In this document: piece by piece, positions 13,101-24,960 of the stretch
Layout: each line of letters starts with the position of its first letter
Position numbering within the stretch: the stretch's first letter is position 1
Source of the DNA: Cinnamomum chago
Taxonomy: Eukaryota; Streptophyta; Magnoliopsida; Laurales; Lauraceae
DNA length: 64,000 nucleotides
Assembly (NCBI GenBank): GCA_038049695.1
Contig: CP142453.1
Location: 16,434,001 to 16,498,000 of the forward strand
Direction: 5' to 3'
Program-made: the position numbers and the translations under genes
The notes under the pieces: generated by a model
The model's input: only the letters and a program-made list of their open reading frames with translations
Told to the model about the DNA's origin: nothing
The model's database searches: none

Positions 13101-13232
13101 CATATATTTACTTAAGTAGCTAATTTGTGTACCTTTTTCCCTTCCTCCCAGTTATCAATTCCACAACAAGTTATTACACCAGTTCTTATGGGTAACATCT
13201 TGCTTGTTTCAGAGAGAAGATGGCAAAGGTGA
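4197..13232 (+). CDS. IQD32: IQ67-domain calmodulin-binding protein, IQD32-like (5' exon missing)
   Basis: IQD proteins are plant scaffold proteins that bind calmodulin through IQ motifs and associate with microtubules and membranes. Five exons join in frame: 4197-4532, 4619-4846, 8551-8631, 8729-10520 and 13213-13232, all with AG/GT borders, giving 818 codons. The first begins with a KRGWSFSKRS block. An IQ array spans exons 1-2 (IMIQAAIRGYL, VKLQAAVRGHLVRRQAVG, IVKMQALVRAR). Exon 4 opens with a STPKKK...CDPSKPDSAWKWLERWM block and ends in a basic, serine-rich tail with HSLPAANGMQVSPRMQRS. The last exon supplies RRWQR and stop. This order and the C terminus match Arabidopsis IQD32 (794 aa) from memory. 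An MG-starting exon of about 30 codons is expected upstream, but none is visible between 1 and 4196. Introns of 3.7 and 2.7 kb are full of transposon remnants. A retained last intron would end the protein after GNF. Confidence 0.93.
4970..5867. mobile_element. TIR transposon (MITE-like), ~0.9 kb, in IQD intron
   Basis: The ends read AGGTTGTCTG at 4970-4979 and CAGACAACCC at 5858-5867, an almost perfect inverted pair. They are flanked by the direct repeat CTAAG (4965-4969 and 5868-5872). The interior is AT-rich and non-coding, with CATATGTAAAT-type words near both ends. It contains a 189-bp tandem duplication, at about 5175-5363 and 5364-5548, marked by the repeated CCAGTGCA and TGGGGCCCATCA words. 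Related pieces lie at 39667-40057, 52070-52720 and 753-901. A 5-bp target duplication fits no common plant TIR superfamily well. Confidence 0.65.
5873..7669. other. Intron sequence without recognisable content
   Basis: This is part of the long IQD intron (4847-8550). An open frame at 6197-6583 has no domain and lies wholly inside the intron. I see no transposon ends and no exon-like conserved peptide here. Confidence 0.5.
7670..7895. mobile_element. Tourist/Harbinger-like MITE
   Basis: The ends GGGTATGTTTGTGTAA (7670-7685) and TTACACAAACACACCC (7880-7895) are inverted repeats with one mismatch. Flanks TAT and TAC suggest a degenerate 3-bp target duplication. The 226-bp interior is non-coding. 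GGGTRTGTTTG-type ends are typical of PIF/Harbinger-derived plant MITEs. The assignment is inference from the ends alone. Confidence 0.65.
10727..10969 (-). mobile_element. Small solo LTR, probably copia-like
   Basis: A 243-bp segment is flanked by the exact direct repeat GCTTTG (10721-10726 and 10970-10975). Read on the minus strand it starts TGAAGACTGTTG and ends TTGATGTA, so the usual CA end would have decayed to TA. Its composition resembles short copia LTRs. No internal retroelement domain is attached. The 6-bp repeat is slightly longer than the usual 5, so the call is moderate. Confidence 0.45.
10995..11236 (-). mobile_element. 5'-truncated LINE insertion with 20-bp target duplication
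   Basis: A 20-nt sequence GAAYGTGGTGTATTTTCTTT occurs at 10975-10994 and again at 11237-11256, with one C/T mismatch. The DNA between starts with a T run and then TTACATTAAAAGCAAGCAG, which on the minus strand reads as a LINE 3' end with a short poly(A) tail. Long target duplications plus a tail next to one copy are the hallmark of target-primed reverse transcription. It lies in the last IQD intron, beside the solo LTR. Confidence 0.7.
11649..12800 (-). mobile_element. Decayed RTE-type LINE, 3' portion, internally triplicated
   Basis: On the minus strand about 12,530-12,730 translates, with stops, to pieces such as LQLKGHFH and VRPALLYGTECWTMEK. These match the reverse-transcriptase C terminus of plant RTE LINEs (KLKGKFYRT, RPAMLYGAECW, from memory). 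The minus-strand 3' tail, GCCAACCCCAAATAGATGGGATAAGGC followed by GATGATGGTGATGAT-like repeats, appears at about 12,247-12,292 and more decayed at 11,690-11,735. The 3' segment is repeated: full copies at about 11,649-11,967 and 12,203-12,516, and a partial copy at 11,999-12,125. It is non-functional. Confidence 0.75.
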
Positions 13233-13535
13233 TAGCGAAATGTGGGTAGCTTGTCAAGAACATGGATTTCCTTCTATTTGTGTATGTGATCATCTATTAT
13301 ATGGTGCTTTAAAGTGGGACAGGGAGAAAGGAAGAGATGCGAAATGGAGACTATATGTACATTAATAGTGTCTCAAAGTTTCTGCCCCGCGGTTTGCATG
13401 TTCTCTTTTCTATGTTAATTTGTGTGTGATGTCTGGCTGATTTTCAGGAAGATGTAATGCATTTGTCTGAGTTTGACTTGATTCTTATAGATGCTTCGTT
13501 GGGAGTTTATTCTTATTTTTAATAAATTTGAACTT
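13233..13535 (+). promoter_or_regulatory. Likely 3' UTR and poly(A) signal of the IQD gene
   Basis: Sequence downstream of the TGA at 13230-13232 is unique-looking and AT-rich. An AATAAA hexamer lies at 13521-13526. I infer the transcript ends shortly after it; no transcript evidence is available. Confidence 0.45.
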
Positions 13536-13589
13536 GTTGACAGTTTATTCTTTTGATTACACAACCATTGCATGATTCCTTTGTTTTAT

Positions 13590-13645
13590 GATTAATCATT
13601 ATTATGATCACCATCAAAGCTTTATCCAGCCAATCTAGAGTTGGC
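13590..13645 (-). mobile_element. RTE LINE 3' tail fragment
   Basis: The plus strand reads ATCATTATTATGATCACCATCAAAGCTTTATCC and then CCAATCTAGAGTTGGCTT. This is the complement of the trinucleotide-repeat tail and the conserved 3' end of plant RTE LINEs, as also seen at 12,247-12,292 and 52,830-52,890. No coding part is attached. Confidence 0.55.
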
Positions 13646-16600
13646 TTTAGAGAGCTATGTCCACAACAATATATCTTTTTACCTATGGTACAAAGCAACT
13701 CTCTCTCTTATATGTGAGAGCACACGTGCACACATAATTACCAATCCTACAACATGCTTACCCAAGAAAGCACAACAAAAAATAGCTGGCCTCTTTAGGG
13801 CACGTTTGTGTGCACCAAATCCTCGGAAAAGCAGCAGGATAGGGATCATGTTTTTTGCGCCTATTTATTGTCTCTTCATTTGGAACTGAGTACTCTCCGT
13901 GTAAATCTTACTTTTACACTTAACCCTGTTTGAACCTATCCTCTCTGCTACTTGATCCTATCTTTTATGAATAAAATATCACCACCGTTGTCGTTGTCAT
14001 CAAGAGAAGGGATTGGGTTGTTGAAAATTGAAATGTTTTATATTCATTTTGGAATAAGAACACAGCAGCGTTCGCTTTTCACCTTGATATAAGATTGTGC
14101 AGTCCTGACCATTGTCTGTAAATTAAGGCAGTGTAGATGCTATTGTCGTTGAGTCCAAAGAGGTTTCCTATTCATCAACCTTGTGAAAATCTCTCTGAAC
14201 TGCCTAAGGTAAGGAAGATCAATTTCAATTTGATTGGCTCAATACAACTTCCCTCCAGAAATTTGTAGCATTGCATTGGGCAAGTTTGGAGAGTTAGTGA
14301 GCTAATCATCCTCTACATTGAATCATTGTTGCTTCATAATGCTCTCACCCAGAAATCTAAGCCTAAACAATCTTGGATTCTGCTCGTTCTCGGAATGTCC
14401 AGATTGTACTCTTTAGAGGGAGCAGTTTGAGTCCCTGTCATGAACACATTTTCTTCGCTTCCCCGAATTGTTTATGTGCAATCATCATCTCTTTGCTCCT
14501 CTCAGGATTTTCATGGTGATGTTTTTCAGTGGTTTGATTGCCACTACCTGACTTAGCTCCTTGCCGAGAGCTGCAAGTTTTGTCTGCAGCTGCAGGCTAC
14601 AAAGAGCAAAATGAAGAATTAAAGGAGCATGCATAAATTATTAAATTCGCATTTGTAAGTTCAGGTATTAATGACTTGTCTAAATGAGATACCATAGGGT
14701 TAAAAAAGGGAAGTTTAGAACCCTCAAAAACTTTTTTAGGCAGGCAGGCATGGAGAATTCTAAGTGCAAGAATGAGTATATGATGAATAATAAATTGCCC
14801 AAGTCCAAAGACCCACCAGACACCGGTCTTAGTAGTAATTTCTGGATATACTATGCATGTCTCGAATTGTGCGCCCCCAAAGAATACCAAACATCCCACC
14901 TCACGGGTTGAGAGCGTTCGCGTTTGTGTCCTTGTAATAAAAAAAAAGGCTTAATTTTGAGGCCCATAAACCACACTTTGGGATAATATAAAGAGGACCA
15001 GGTTTAAGCTCATCTACTTCACAGCTGAAGGGACGTTCCACCCTCTCCCCGCATTGACATCAATCTGAGGTGGTTCCACTAAAAGGGTTCATGGAGCTAT
15101 TTTTAGGGGCAGGAAGACCATTCCTATATAGGAATGACACAACAACCTATGTGCTCACCTTGGGCTGAAAGCATGAGAATCATGGGGTTTAGAATCAGTG
15201 ACCTGTGACCGTGCAGAAAATGGAACCCATCGAATCAAAGTGGTACTATTTTTAGAGCTTCAAAATTATCCAAATACTATCTATTCGATAGAATGGGGTC
15301 ATTATCAATACTTGCAGTATCAAGTGGAGCGCCTACCCAACTCGAGACAATTGCTGAATTGGTATCAATCCCAATCCATGAGTGGCTAGGGGAGGGGGCA
15401 GTTGGCCCCACAGGCGAGGTGCACAGCTATTAGGTACTGTTTGGTCCTCCCTAAGAATAAAGATTTTGAGCAATTTGAACGGCAAAATGCATATACATGC
15501 CTTTTGTCCCTAACCTTTCAAGCAAAGCAATACGAACTAGTACTGACATATTATAAGGTGGCGACTCTTGAGCCCTCAAGAACAGACAGTTCCACTGTGG
15601 CCTAAATGGCCAAACCCCACACATCCTCTGATGCACAGCACATGCATGAGATTTTAAGTTTTGTATCATGCTATCATGTGGTCATGTATGAGATTTTTAG
15701 TTGTGTATCATATGGCTTCGGTGACCATGGACCACACCATTAATGAAACAATATTTGGTACAGATTCATTGTATATAGAGGGGGGGAAATCTGATTTATC
15801 TGCTTGACAGAGGGACGCAGCTGACTTGAGTTAGGTCAAGGGTGTGAAACTAGGTCTGAATCTGATAGGTCAGATCTAAGGAGTTTGGGAGGTGTCAGTA
15901 TGAGCCATTCTATTTACACAACTATGTGAAAATACACACACACACACTCAAGCAATGCCCAACTGCTCTTGAATCACATATTCAAATTGCATCTGATGGA
16001 CCTAAGTGGGGCTCTTCTGTATAAGAAAGATTTTACTGAGAAAGATGGAATCCTCAACTTTACCTTTTATTAGGGCATGTTTGTGTAATCCTCAACTCTT
16101 GGCAGAAAGCAGTTTTGCGTGGGCACAGAAAAATAGATTTCTGTTACAGATATTTTGAAAATATTGTGATAATATCATGATCTATATCTAAGGTTGTATT
16201 TTAATTTATAATATCATGACATTCACAAAATATCGGCAGGAACTAAAATTATCATGAAAAAATCATGAAGAAGTTCGAAATAACAATAAAGTATCTTGGA
16301 AAAAAAAAATTACACAACATTTTTTTTTTTAATCTTTGAATCATTTAGAATAAATTACAACCGAAGAAAAACAAGAAAGAAATACGAAAAACACCAACAT
16401 CAAAAGGGGGAAACCAAGAAAGAAAACAAAACACCCACCCTAGCCAAAAGGAGAATAGAAGCCCTCTTCCAATCTACATCCTTCCTGAGCAACAATACGC
16501 GGCTAACCATATAAGGTCCTAGGGATACAAAAGTCCAAAAAATAGAACAAAGAAGCGTAAAATAATGAGATTGATGGACCAATCACATTCTCCCTAAAAA

Positions 16601-17815
16601 GCTTGCACCACCAGCACAAGTCCAAACAGCAGAATGCCCGTATATTCTTGGGTGCAATGCATGCATCTTTCATAATATTATGACCTAAGAACAAGCCTAA
16701 GCCCAATAATAATATACTTTTTTTCTAAAAATATACTAATAGATTGATTAATAGGCATGGAAAAGTACATTTTCAAATGAAAAGACGGGGCTAAAGCTTC
16801 ATAAACCTGCCAAGGCATTGACCCAACCCACGCATTAATAAACGGGCTCGACCTCCAGCTTGTATGAGTACAACCTGCATTGGTCAAATAAGGTGAGATT
16901 GGGAATCTCTACTATATGTAAATTAATTTTCAACAACGGAGAAAAACGCAACACCAAATCTAAGAAAAATTAGTTCAAAACCTCTTTTTCTTTATTTTTT
17001 TTTTGTGGAGTTGAAAAAAACAGTTAAATTTCTTCAATTTTCATTAAGAGAAGTGCCACATCAACCTGCAAACAACCCAAGTCCATCTTGTTTTAAACAA
17101 ACGTCATTTAATAGGATGCTAGCCCGACACTTGGCCTGCGTTGGGCTAATCTGGGCCTAATCTTCCTTAAGTCAAATGGGCCAGTGCTGGGGCACCCAAC
17201 ACATAAACAGCGGCGCTATGTGGAAATACTGGGGAGACTGAATTCTGGTCCGGTCCCTCATGAGAACAGCTGGATTTTAGACAGTGGACTTTACGACACA
17301 CAAATAGCACAAAGCCAGAAAGGGAACACATAGGGTTTGAAATACTCTAGACATGGGCCCAATGTATGCATCTCTGACCTATGAACACCTCCATGTTGAA
17401 GCTGCTATCCATAGAGTTAGGACTGGCCAAAACACCTATTTCTTATTTTCTTGTGCACATTCTTAAACTACTGCTCTAAACGCCCGTCAATTTGAACAAG
17501 CCTGAACTGGGTCTCATGACTCACGAGCCTAGCAAACATTAGGCCATATAACGTGGGTCTAGTCTATTGGGACCCACTTCATCCTCACTAGGTGAAACAG
17601 TTGCACCATTTCTTTGTCCAGTAATAAAAGGAAACCAAGTAAAACAAGAGAGAGATAGAGAGAGAGATTTGTGGAAGTTTTCCTCTCAATTAATCCAAAG
17701 AATGTTACATCATTTACAAATACATAAAAAGTAAGATGATAAAGAGAGAGAGAGAAAGTGACCCAACTCAGCATCATCTATCCAATCATTCTCTTCTTCT
17801 TCTTCTTCTTCTTCT
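13646..17815. other. Intergenic region between IQD gene and SAUR
   Basis: No gene recognised on either strand. Contents: a (CA)n run near 15,935-15,950, an A/T-run-rich segment at 16,290-16,340, GA runs around 17,645-17,670 and 17,740-17,757, and a (TTC)n run at about 17,791-17,815. On the minus strand the TTTATT at 17817-17822 gives an AATAAA that could serve the SAUR gene. Short open frames here have no domain. Confidence 0.5.
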
Positions 17816-18114
17816 CTTTATTATTCATTATATATGATATTATACTCCTTCCTCCGATCCGAACTCGGGACGACTCAGCCAAAAATCCCTCCTTGCCATC
17901 TCCAAATTACCTCCGGATCCCAAAAAAAAAGGGGGCCCCAAGCACCATGGGGCCCACCCAAATTTCAAATCATCACAGAAATAGAAAAGAATCGCCGAGA
18001 ATCCCGTTACCCAGACTCAGCCATCTCTCGTCCGAGTCAGCTCAACCCACTCGAACGAGCTTCCAATAAGTTAGTCACGATCCCTCCGAGTCAATGCGAG
18101 CCAGCCGGGTTTTC

Positions 18115-18582
18115 TCACCAGACCGGCTTCTCAGACAGACCGTGTAGCAGAGGCCGCGACTCGGGCCAGAACTCGGGGTTCCCGGCGCACCGCTTGAACT
18201 CGTCGAGGCTCGCGAACCTGCCCGAGCTCGACTCGGACCGGGCCATGAACCGGAGGATCTCCTCGAAGATCGACTCGTCGCAGGGAATCGCCAGTGGCCC
18301 GGAGTTGGCGAAGCCGTACTCCTCCTCCGCCTCGAGGAGGAGCTTCTTGAAGACCGGGTGGTTGAGCTGGGTGGCGCGGACCACGAACCGCCTCGAGTTT
18401 GTCCCCACGCAGACGGCCACGTGGCCAGCAGGGACGTCGGCCGGAATCTTGCCGGAGAGATTACCGGAGGCTGCCAAGGCGGCGGCTCGGGCGGCCTTGG
18501 CGCGCCAGCGGCGTAGCATCTGGCGGAGGCGGACGATGTGGCGGATCCTGCAGCATTTTCCTAAGGCTCCTCCCTCAGACAT
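18115..18582 (-). CDS. SAUR-family auxin-responsive protein
   Basis: Small auxin-up RNA proteins promote or modulate cell expansion; many act by inhibiting PP2C.D phosphatases and so activating plasma-membrane H+-ATPases. This 155-residue protein has a basic head (CCRIRHIVRLRQMLRRW), then the SAUR core from about residue 47 to 120 (DVPAGHVAVCVG, RRFVVRATQLNHPVF, LLLEAEEEYGF, GPLAIPCDESIFEEIL). It ends in ESRPLLHGLSEKPVW, which closely matches the Arabidopsis SAUR52/53-type C terminus as I remember it. The open frame extends 27 codons upstream, but MSEGGALGKCC at 18582 is the start that fits the family. There is no intron, as is usual for SAURs. It is strongly GC-rich compared with its AT-rich surroundings, which is common in SAUR coding regions. 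A plus-strand open frame opposite it is a shadow. Confidence 0.95.
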   Translation of the reverse strand: MSEGGALGKCCRIRHIVRLRQMLRRWRAKAARAAALAASGNLSGKIPADVPAGHVAVCVGTNSRRFVVRATQLNHPVFKKLLLEAEEEYGFANSGPLAIPCDESIFEEILRFMARSESSSGRFASLDEFKRCAGNPEFWPESRPLLHGLSEKPVW

Positions 18583-18726
18583 TTTCTCGGATATACACGA
18601 AGATTCCGTGTATGCGGTGGTTTTGAGGGAGGGGTTGTTTTGAAGAATGTGTTTGGTATGCAAAATACAAGAGAAAGAGAGAGAGCTTGGAAGGGAGGGG
18701 GAAAAATGAGGGAGGGTGAGGGAGGG

Positions 18727-18738
18727 ATTTATAAAACA
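18727..18738 (-). promoter_or_regulatory. Candidate TATA box of the SAUR gene
   Basis: On the minus strand TTTTATAAATCCC reads through 18727-18738, about 145 nt upstream of the chosen ATG. The interval between is CT-rich on the minus strand, as expected for a plant 5' leader. This supports transcription from the minus strand; the exact start is not known. Confidence 0.55.
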
Positions 18739-21700
18739 GAAATTTGTGAATTGACCCTGGCTTGGAACATTATTACCAATGTGCCAAACATGGTTGTTTT
18801 AGTTTTTGGGGGCATTGGCCATTTATTTAAAAATTGTATTTTCATTTGGCATTTGTAATTATTAGATTGAAAAAACATTAATTTAATGGACAAAGTAGAA
18901 GCATTGATGGATGGTTAGTATGTAATCAGACACCCTTTTATTTTATTTTATTCTATGTAGATGTAAGTCTCACCACTAGACAATATGTTCTAGAGTAAAA
19001 AATCCCAATTTTCAATTTTCAATTTTTGGGGTATTATGGGTATTAAAACATGATGAGATTTTCCTTGTGTCATCCAATGTCTATAGTTTTTGGTCATTTC
19101 ATATGCAAATTTCATAATAGCTTTTAGTCTGAACACTAAAATACATAGGGACTTCATTTTCACTACCTTTACATTTTATTTTGTTAATACATAAAACACA
19201 CTACAACCAATTTAAAATCCAGCCAATCTATTCTTGTGTATTTTCAAAAAAAAAAAAAAAACCCACTCTTTTAATGGTCTATATCTATAAACCGATTTTC
19301 CCTGTGCAATAACAAGGGCATGTTGTACCTATTGATGATAGTCCAAATAAAGAAATAGATGCCCCTAGAAAAGAGAACACAGAAGTGCATTGGTTCAGCG
19401 TGCGGGGTGACTTCAAAACCCCCCACATGGGATTAGCCGAAAAAGATAATCCTTTTCTCTCTCTCTATTTCCAATGTTTGGATAGCAAGACTAGCTAATA
19501 AGTCTAGACTCTAGAGTATCCCTTTCAGTTGAATTGAAAAAGGGTAGTTGAGTTTAGAGCAGAGAAGATGCTTTCCAAAAGAAAGGTAGGAAAAAAAAAA
19601 TCATATAAACTTGAAGGGGTCTGACTACACAGCCCATGTGCAGGGAAGCTTTATCATGTGAATTTTTAATCAGAGGCTCCAAACTGCCACAACGACCACG
19701 GCAGTACAATGCCGTAGTAAAAACCAGTACAAAGCTATCTCTCTCTCTCTCCAGAGTTAAAAATTGAAGTAAAACCAAAAGTTGTGGTTTACAGTTCTCG
19801 ATGGGAGAAGGTGGTGACTTTTACCATCTCTCTCTCTCTATATCCTTGTCGTTTATATGGATGTATTTCTTCTGAGTCCTGATGCTTTTAGATCTGAAAT
19901 TTGAAATGTAGGTGCAGGGAGATTCGGGGTTGGGTTGCTGTGTCGGGGCATTGGTATTCTGCAGAACTATACACGAGACACTGAAATGACTCGCTCGCTG
20001 CTCATGACTTTGACTATGACCAGTACTTACCCGTAATTTTCTCCTCCTGTTTTCACTGTTCAAGATTGAGATTAGTGCTTGTAATCATAATTTTTTAAAT
20101 GCTGGGTAGTACATGATGATTTTGTCGTATTTTGATTCATAATCACTATTGACTTTTACTATTATGGTATGAAATATGAACATTTCATGAAGTTTGTTAT
20201 ATGGCCATGAAGACAGGGGAGACCCAATTGCTGGCACGTGGGTGCACTCATCAAACTATGGGGCGCTTTCAAAACTTATATAAGAATTTTGGATTCAATT
20301 AAAAAAATCCAATAAAAATCTTGGGTCTTCCCTCAAAATTCATATGAAATTCTTCAGTTTCCACCAAAACCAAACTACCTAATAATTTCTTCACTCCCCA
20401 AACGAAAATCTTGGATCTACCACTAAATAAAGTGCCAGTCAACTTTCTAAAAGAAAAGGGAGAATGCCCTCTTTGGGTGGGGTTTATTTGGATGCAATAA
20501 AATTAAGGGGAGCATGGGGATGGCAAGGCTTCTCGTGATATTGAGAACTTCAATGGCTTTCTAAAAATATTGCATATCATCAAGAAAATATTCTACGAGT
20601 ACCCATCGAGATATTTTCTATATCAGTTGGAAGTGATTACTATATGGAGCATCATTGTAGATCAAATCTTACAAAAGTTAAATGATTTTTTTTATTTTTT
20701 TATACAGTCACCATCAGCAATGGAAATTCATGCTTAGTGAAGAAAGTTAAGAAAATTCCCTAAATGTTCTTCGTACTGCTTTTATTTTATTTTATTTTAT
20801 TTTATTTCACAACACTTTTTTACGACATAATAAAAATTTAATTGAATTGTGCAACATCGCACAAAATACAGAGATAAAGGTGCCCCGTTGACTCTTTAAC
20901 AAGGATATTGCATAATATAATTAAGATCTTGCTATATCACAAAAAATTCTTGAGATATTATAAAAAAGTAGCATTACGGGAGAACATTTAGAGACTTTTC
21001 TCAATTTTCATTCCTATACCCGGATTTCCATGGCTAATGATGACTTTAAAGGAAAAATATAAAGTTAAATTCCATCTGTATCTCCATATTCTTCACTTTC
21101 CACCTTTTTTTACATTGGACCTTTTTCATACATTTTTTCATACATTTTTTCAATTGACTTTTTCATACATTTTTTGAAATTTAATACTGAGAAAACAGAT
21201 GGGAATTAGTTTTTCCCAAAATCATTTTGGCATTAAAAAAGTCCATCAAGCAAACTTTTAAAATGTTTTTGACCACTGCTGTACTTATTTTCAAACCATG
21301 CTCATAATTGTTACTAGGCCTGAAACCTAATGTTATTGTGAGAGATTATAAGCTGCTGACGCCCTCAAGACATCCTATAATGATGTTTGGCTTAACTAGG
21401 TGAGCTTATTGATGTAGAAGATGAACAACAGTGCATTTCAGAATTCAATTAGACTCATCTGACTCGAGCCCACCCAAAGGGGCACCTAGTCAAATGAGTG
21501 TGACCTAACACCATTATATCTTGGTCAAACTCACCTAATTGACTGCATTGATCGTGCTTCATAACATTGGTGGAGACAAATTAATAGGCAAAGGCAATGG
21601 TTAATGATAAGACTGCCCTAACAATATCAGACCATAAGTATAAGTGGGGTCCATTTTTTTCGGACCCACTAGAATACTCCAATAAAGATTGTTAACCGTC

Positions 21701-24261
21701 GTGTGGGTCCCCTGAAATGGACGGTTCAACCTATGGTTTGTGCTGAAATCTACTTTTGAATATATGGCAATATTATCCGGTGAGGCAAATCTTGGGATGG
21801 GCCACATTGATGACATCATGAATAATCAAAAGAAGGGTTCACCTGTCTTTACAAATTGAAATTTAAATCACCATTGTCTTTAGTCCAGTATCATGTTTTG
21901 AATCTGGTCTTTTGATTGGCCAAATTCACTTTAATTGGAGTTGGGCCATCCTGTGTTTAGTGTCTTTTTTGCAGGGGATCAATCCACCTTTTCATGTAGC
22001 CAGGACTTGCTGTCAATCCAACAGGGTTGCCCATCTCTTAAATCTAACCATTCATATTACACTATTATCTGAGTTGGATTCAAGTGTCTTGTCGTTGGTC
22101 TATGAAATATATATATTTTTTCCTCCTAAATACAAGAGGGACTTAAAATATATTTGAGTGGAAAAAAAAATCAGATTCATTAGAGGTTTTCATCTATTCA
22201 ATCTAAATTTAAGAAAAAAATAGTAAGCAAAAAGAGGGTTTTTTTTTTTTTTTGTCAACTGTTGATTTAATAGCAATAGATTGGACATCAGGGCCACATC
22301 ATCAAACAAATCTTATTTTTTAGGGATGTCCAAATTTTACGGTCTTTCTTATTGAAACAGTAGAATGGCCACATAAAAACCAGGGATCCATAGCTCTTAT
22401 CACCTGCTCTACTGCTGCCAACCTCTCTCTCTAGAAGTTGTTGGAAGAAATACCCTGGCAGGGAAAATAGAAATGTAAATAGGTGGGCTATGGATGGCAA
22501 TGGTTCATCCATGGGGAGGGTTTGATCCAGACTACTGAAGAGTTTATAATTTGTGATTTCAAATTTGTTCCATGATATGTATGCAGGGAAGAAAGCTCAC
22601 ACTAGTGGAAATGAAGCTTGCACACGTGAGAAGAGGTGGTCTGCCTAGGGTTTAGGCCTTGAGCAACCATGTGAGAATTTTCGCTCTTTACCACTCGGAT
22701 AAGAAGCCATTCTCGCTGTATAGGGGTTAGTTGAGTTGAATTTAATATTAAAAACATTTTTCTAAAATACAATAATATAAGAGAAGTCAACCTTTTAACT
22801 TTTTTCTGATGTCTTTACTGTATTTGTGTAACACGGCATAAGAAAATGTGGCAAGGGCTGATCGGAAAAACTTATAACCTACCTTGAACTCATCTTGGGT
22901 CAAATTTATAAATCTATGTGTGTCCTGAAGTTCAAAAATACTGCTGCCAAACTTATATTTAATAGAAATGTGTTTGGGCAAGCCACCAATTAAACTTGCC
23001 TTGTTGCTTGTTACTATCTTTATCGACCACAATAACATCCAGCTGTGCAGAATGACAAATATTGAATACATGACATGAGGGTAGGATACTAGGATCTATG
23101 TCCCACCACATAAAATATTATGTGGAGTTTTATCCTTATACATACATAAAATCTTATATAAATTGAATGTAGTTAGCTATTTCGGCTAGATGCAGTGATT
23201 TTGAACTGATCATTTCTCTTAGAGTAGACCGGTGGCCAATAATACATAATGAGAATTATCGTGGGGCTATTATGCAAGATGGCCCTTTATGCATGTGTCT
23301 AAGCTTCTGATGGGCTGTTTGTTTTGGGGCATTTCTGATGTCTCGACAGTAATGTAGGTCTTATTTTTTTAAAAAAATTTAAAATTATTTTATCAAAATG
23401 ATGAGAATTTACAAAACTGACATTTTAAATATCAAATTTTTTTTTTTTTTAGCAGGACGAATGTGGAGAAGCAGGAGGAAAAAGAACTTGTAATGGTTGC
23501 GTAGTAATAGTAGGCGGTTAATGTATGCATAGACACAAAGTCCCTAAATGGATAGGATCAGGATTCAGGAGTCCTTCCCAAAGAAGATACATGTAAGGAT
23601 TGGTCTCATGTCCATGCCAGATGTTGGCCATTAAGCCAATGCCATGTTAAAAGGACAGAAATCCGTTGATTACGCTTTGAAGTTGCAGGACCCTCTGCAT
23701 CATCATCTTCATCTTCCAAAGGGGAAAGGAGAAGACATGTCTAGGTTCGAAGCCGCTTAGTTGTCATTCAAAGTAATTGCACGACACCGCACGAGCACCG
23801 CTCTCCTAATCCGACCCCACCTAGCACTTATAGGTTCCTCATTGTACGGACACCCTAAAAATTGAAAGGCACTATTCACATTAGTGTGAAGTAAGATCCT
23901 AATACGAATGGCCAACCTCCTTGATGTATGTTAATCACCAATCAGGATGGGATTTAATGTCAGGTTTATTTTCATATGTAATAGAATGAGATAAAATTAA
24001 AAGTCAAATTAAAAGAATAAAAAAAGAGAGGGGTCAAAATCATAAAAGGACAACCGTTACTTTCTTAACCCACTCAAACGCCAAAAGACAATAACTTGGA
24101 GAAGCAAAGTATTTTATCATTTAATGCTTTTATTCTCAACACCCATATCTTTTTCTTTCTCTTAATTTGACTTTTAATTTTATTTCATTTTACCCTAGTG
24201 TAAACAAACATGCATGTAATCATGATTAAGAGCATGAGTAAAATCATCATATTCAAGAACT

Positions 24262-24420
24262 GCAGGATAGCCTAGTGGTAAAGGGCTTCCCAGCTAACCT
24301 TTTGTGCCAGGAATCGACCATTGGCACTAACAAAGCACAGAGCACTTGAGCTGAGCACACTAAAGGAATGGAGCGCGGTTGACCCCTTGGCATAGATCAG
24401 CTTAGTTTAGGAATGGGATG
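24262..24420 (+). mobile_element. SINE-like element with Pol III A box
   Basis: TAGCCTAGTGG at 24268-24278 matches the tRNA-type A-box consensus. A degenerate B-box-like GGAATCGACC follows about 35-45 nt later. There is no tRNA cloverleaf, so this is not a tRNA gene; a tRNA-derived SINE is the better reading. Confidence 0.4.
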
Positions 24421-24639
24421 GCTTATAGTTCCTCTCATATAATAGCAAAATAGAAAAGATAAAAACCAATCCTATAATCATCCTATTATATAAATTTTTA
24501 GTGGACTGCTAAATAATGTTAGCCACATTTAATCTCACATACAAACTGTCATTGTTATTCAATTAAAGGATTTGTTAGTGTCAAGTAGACTGGATTACAT
24601 AACAAAAGACCTCTTTGAGACCCAGCCAAATAGGGAAAA

Positions 24640-24960
24640 AAAATCAGCGAATGTGTTGTGATCGAGGGCCTATGAGAAGAAATCAAACATGCACAAGAAC
24701 AGAAAGATTTACGTGGTTCGACTTTTGGCCTATGTCTATGGGAAAAACAAGAGAATTTACTATGTAATCAGAAAAGAATGTACATCATAAAGGGACCTTA
24801 GTACACCCAGAACAGACTACTTTTAATCACAGTAGACCTATAAAAAACCTACTTCTAATTACAGTAAAACAAGTATGGTCCCACGACCCGATCAACAAAG
24901 ACCATTAATTTAATCATCCAATATTATACAAGTTAACAGAAAGCACTACAATGCTCAAAC
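24640..24960. mobile_element. Possible copia LTR fragment
   Basis: The words AGATTTACGTGGTTCGAC and GGCCTATGTCTATGG, close together at about 24,705-24,745, resemble a motif I associate with plant copia LTRs (from memory). I could not find LTR ends or a target duplication, so this is only a hint. Confidence 0.3.

Noticed and set aside
17834..18643. A 269-codon plus-strand open frame
   Set aside because: It lies opposite the SAUR gene, has no domain, and is the usual GC-rich antisense shadow.
22787..23071. 94-codon minus-strand frame
   Set aside because: I recognise no family, and no splice partners are visible; an AT-rich chance frame or a very old relic is as likely.
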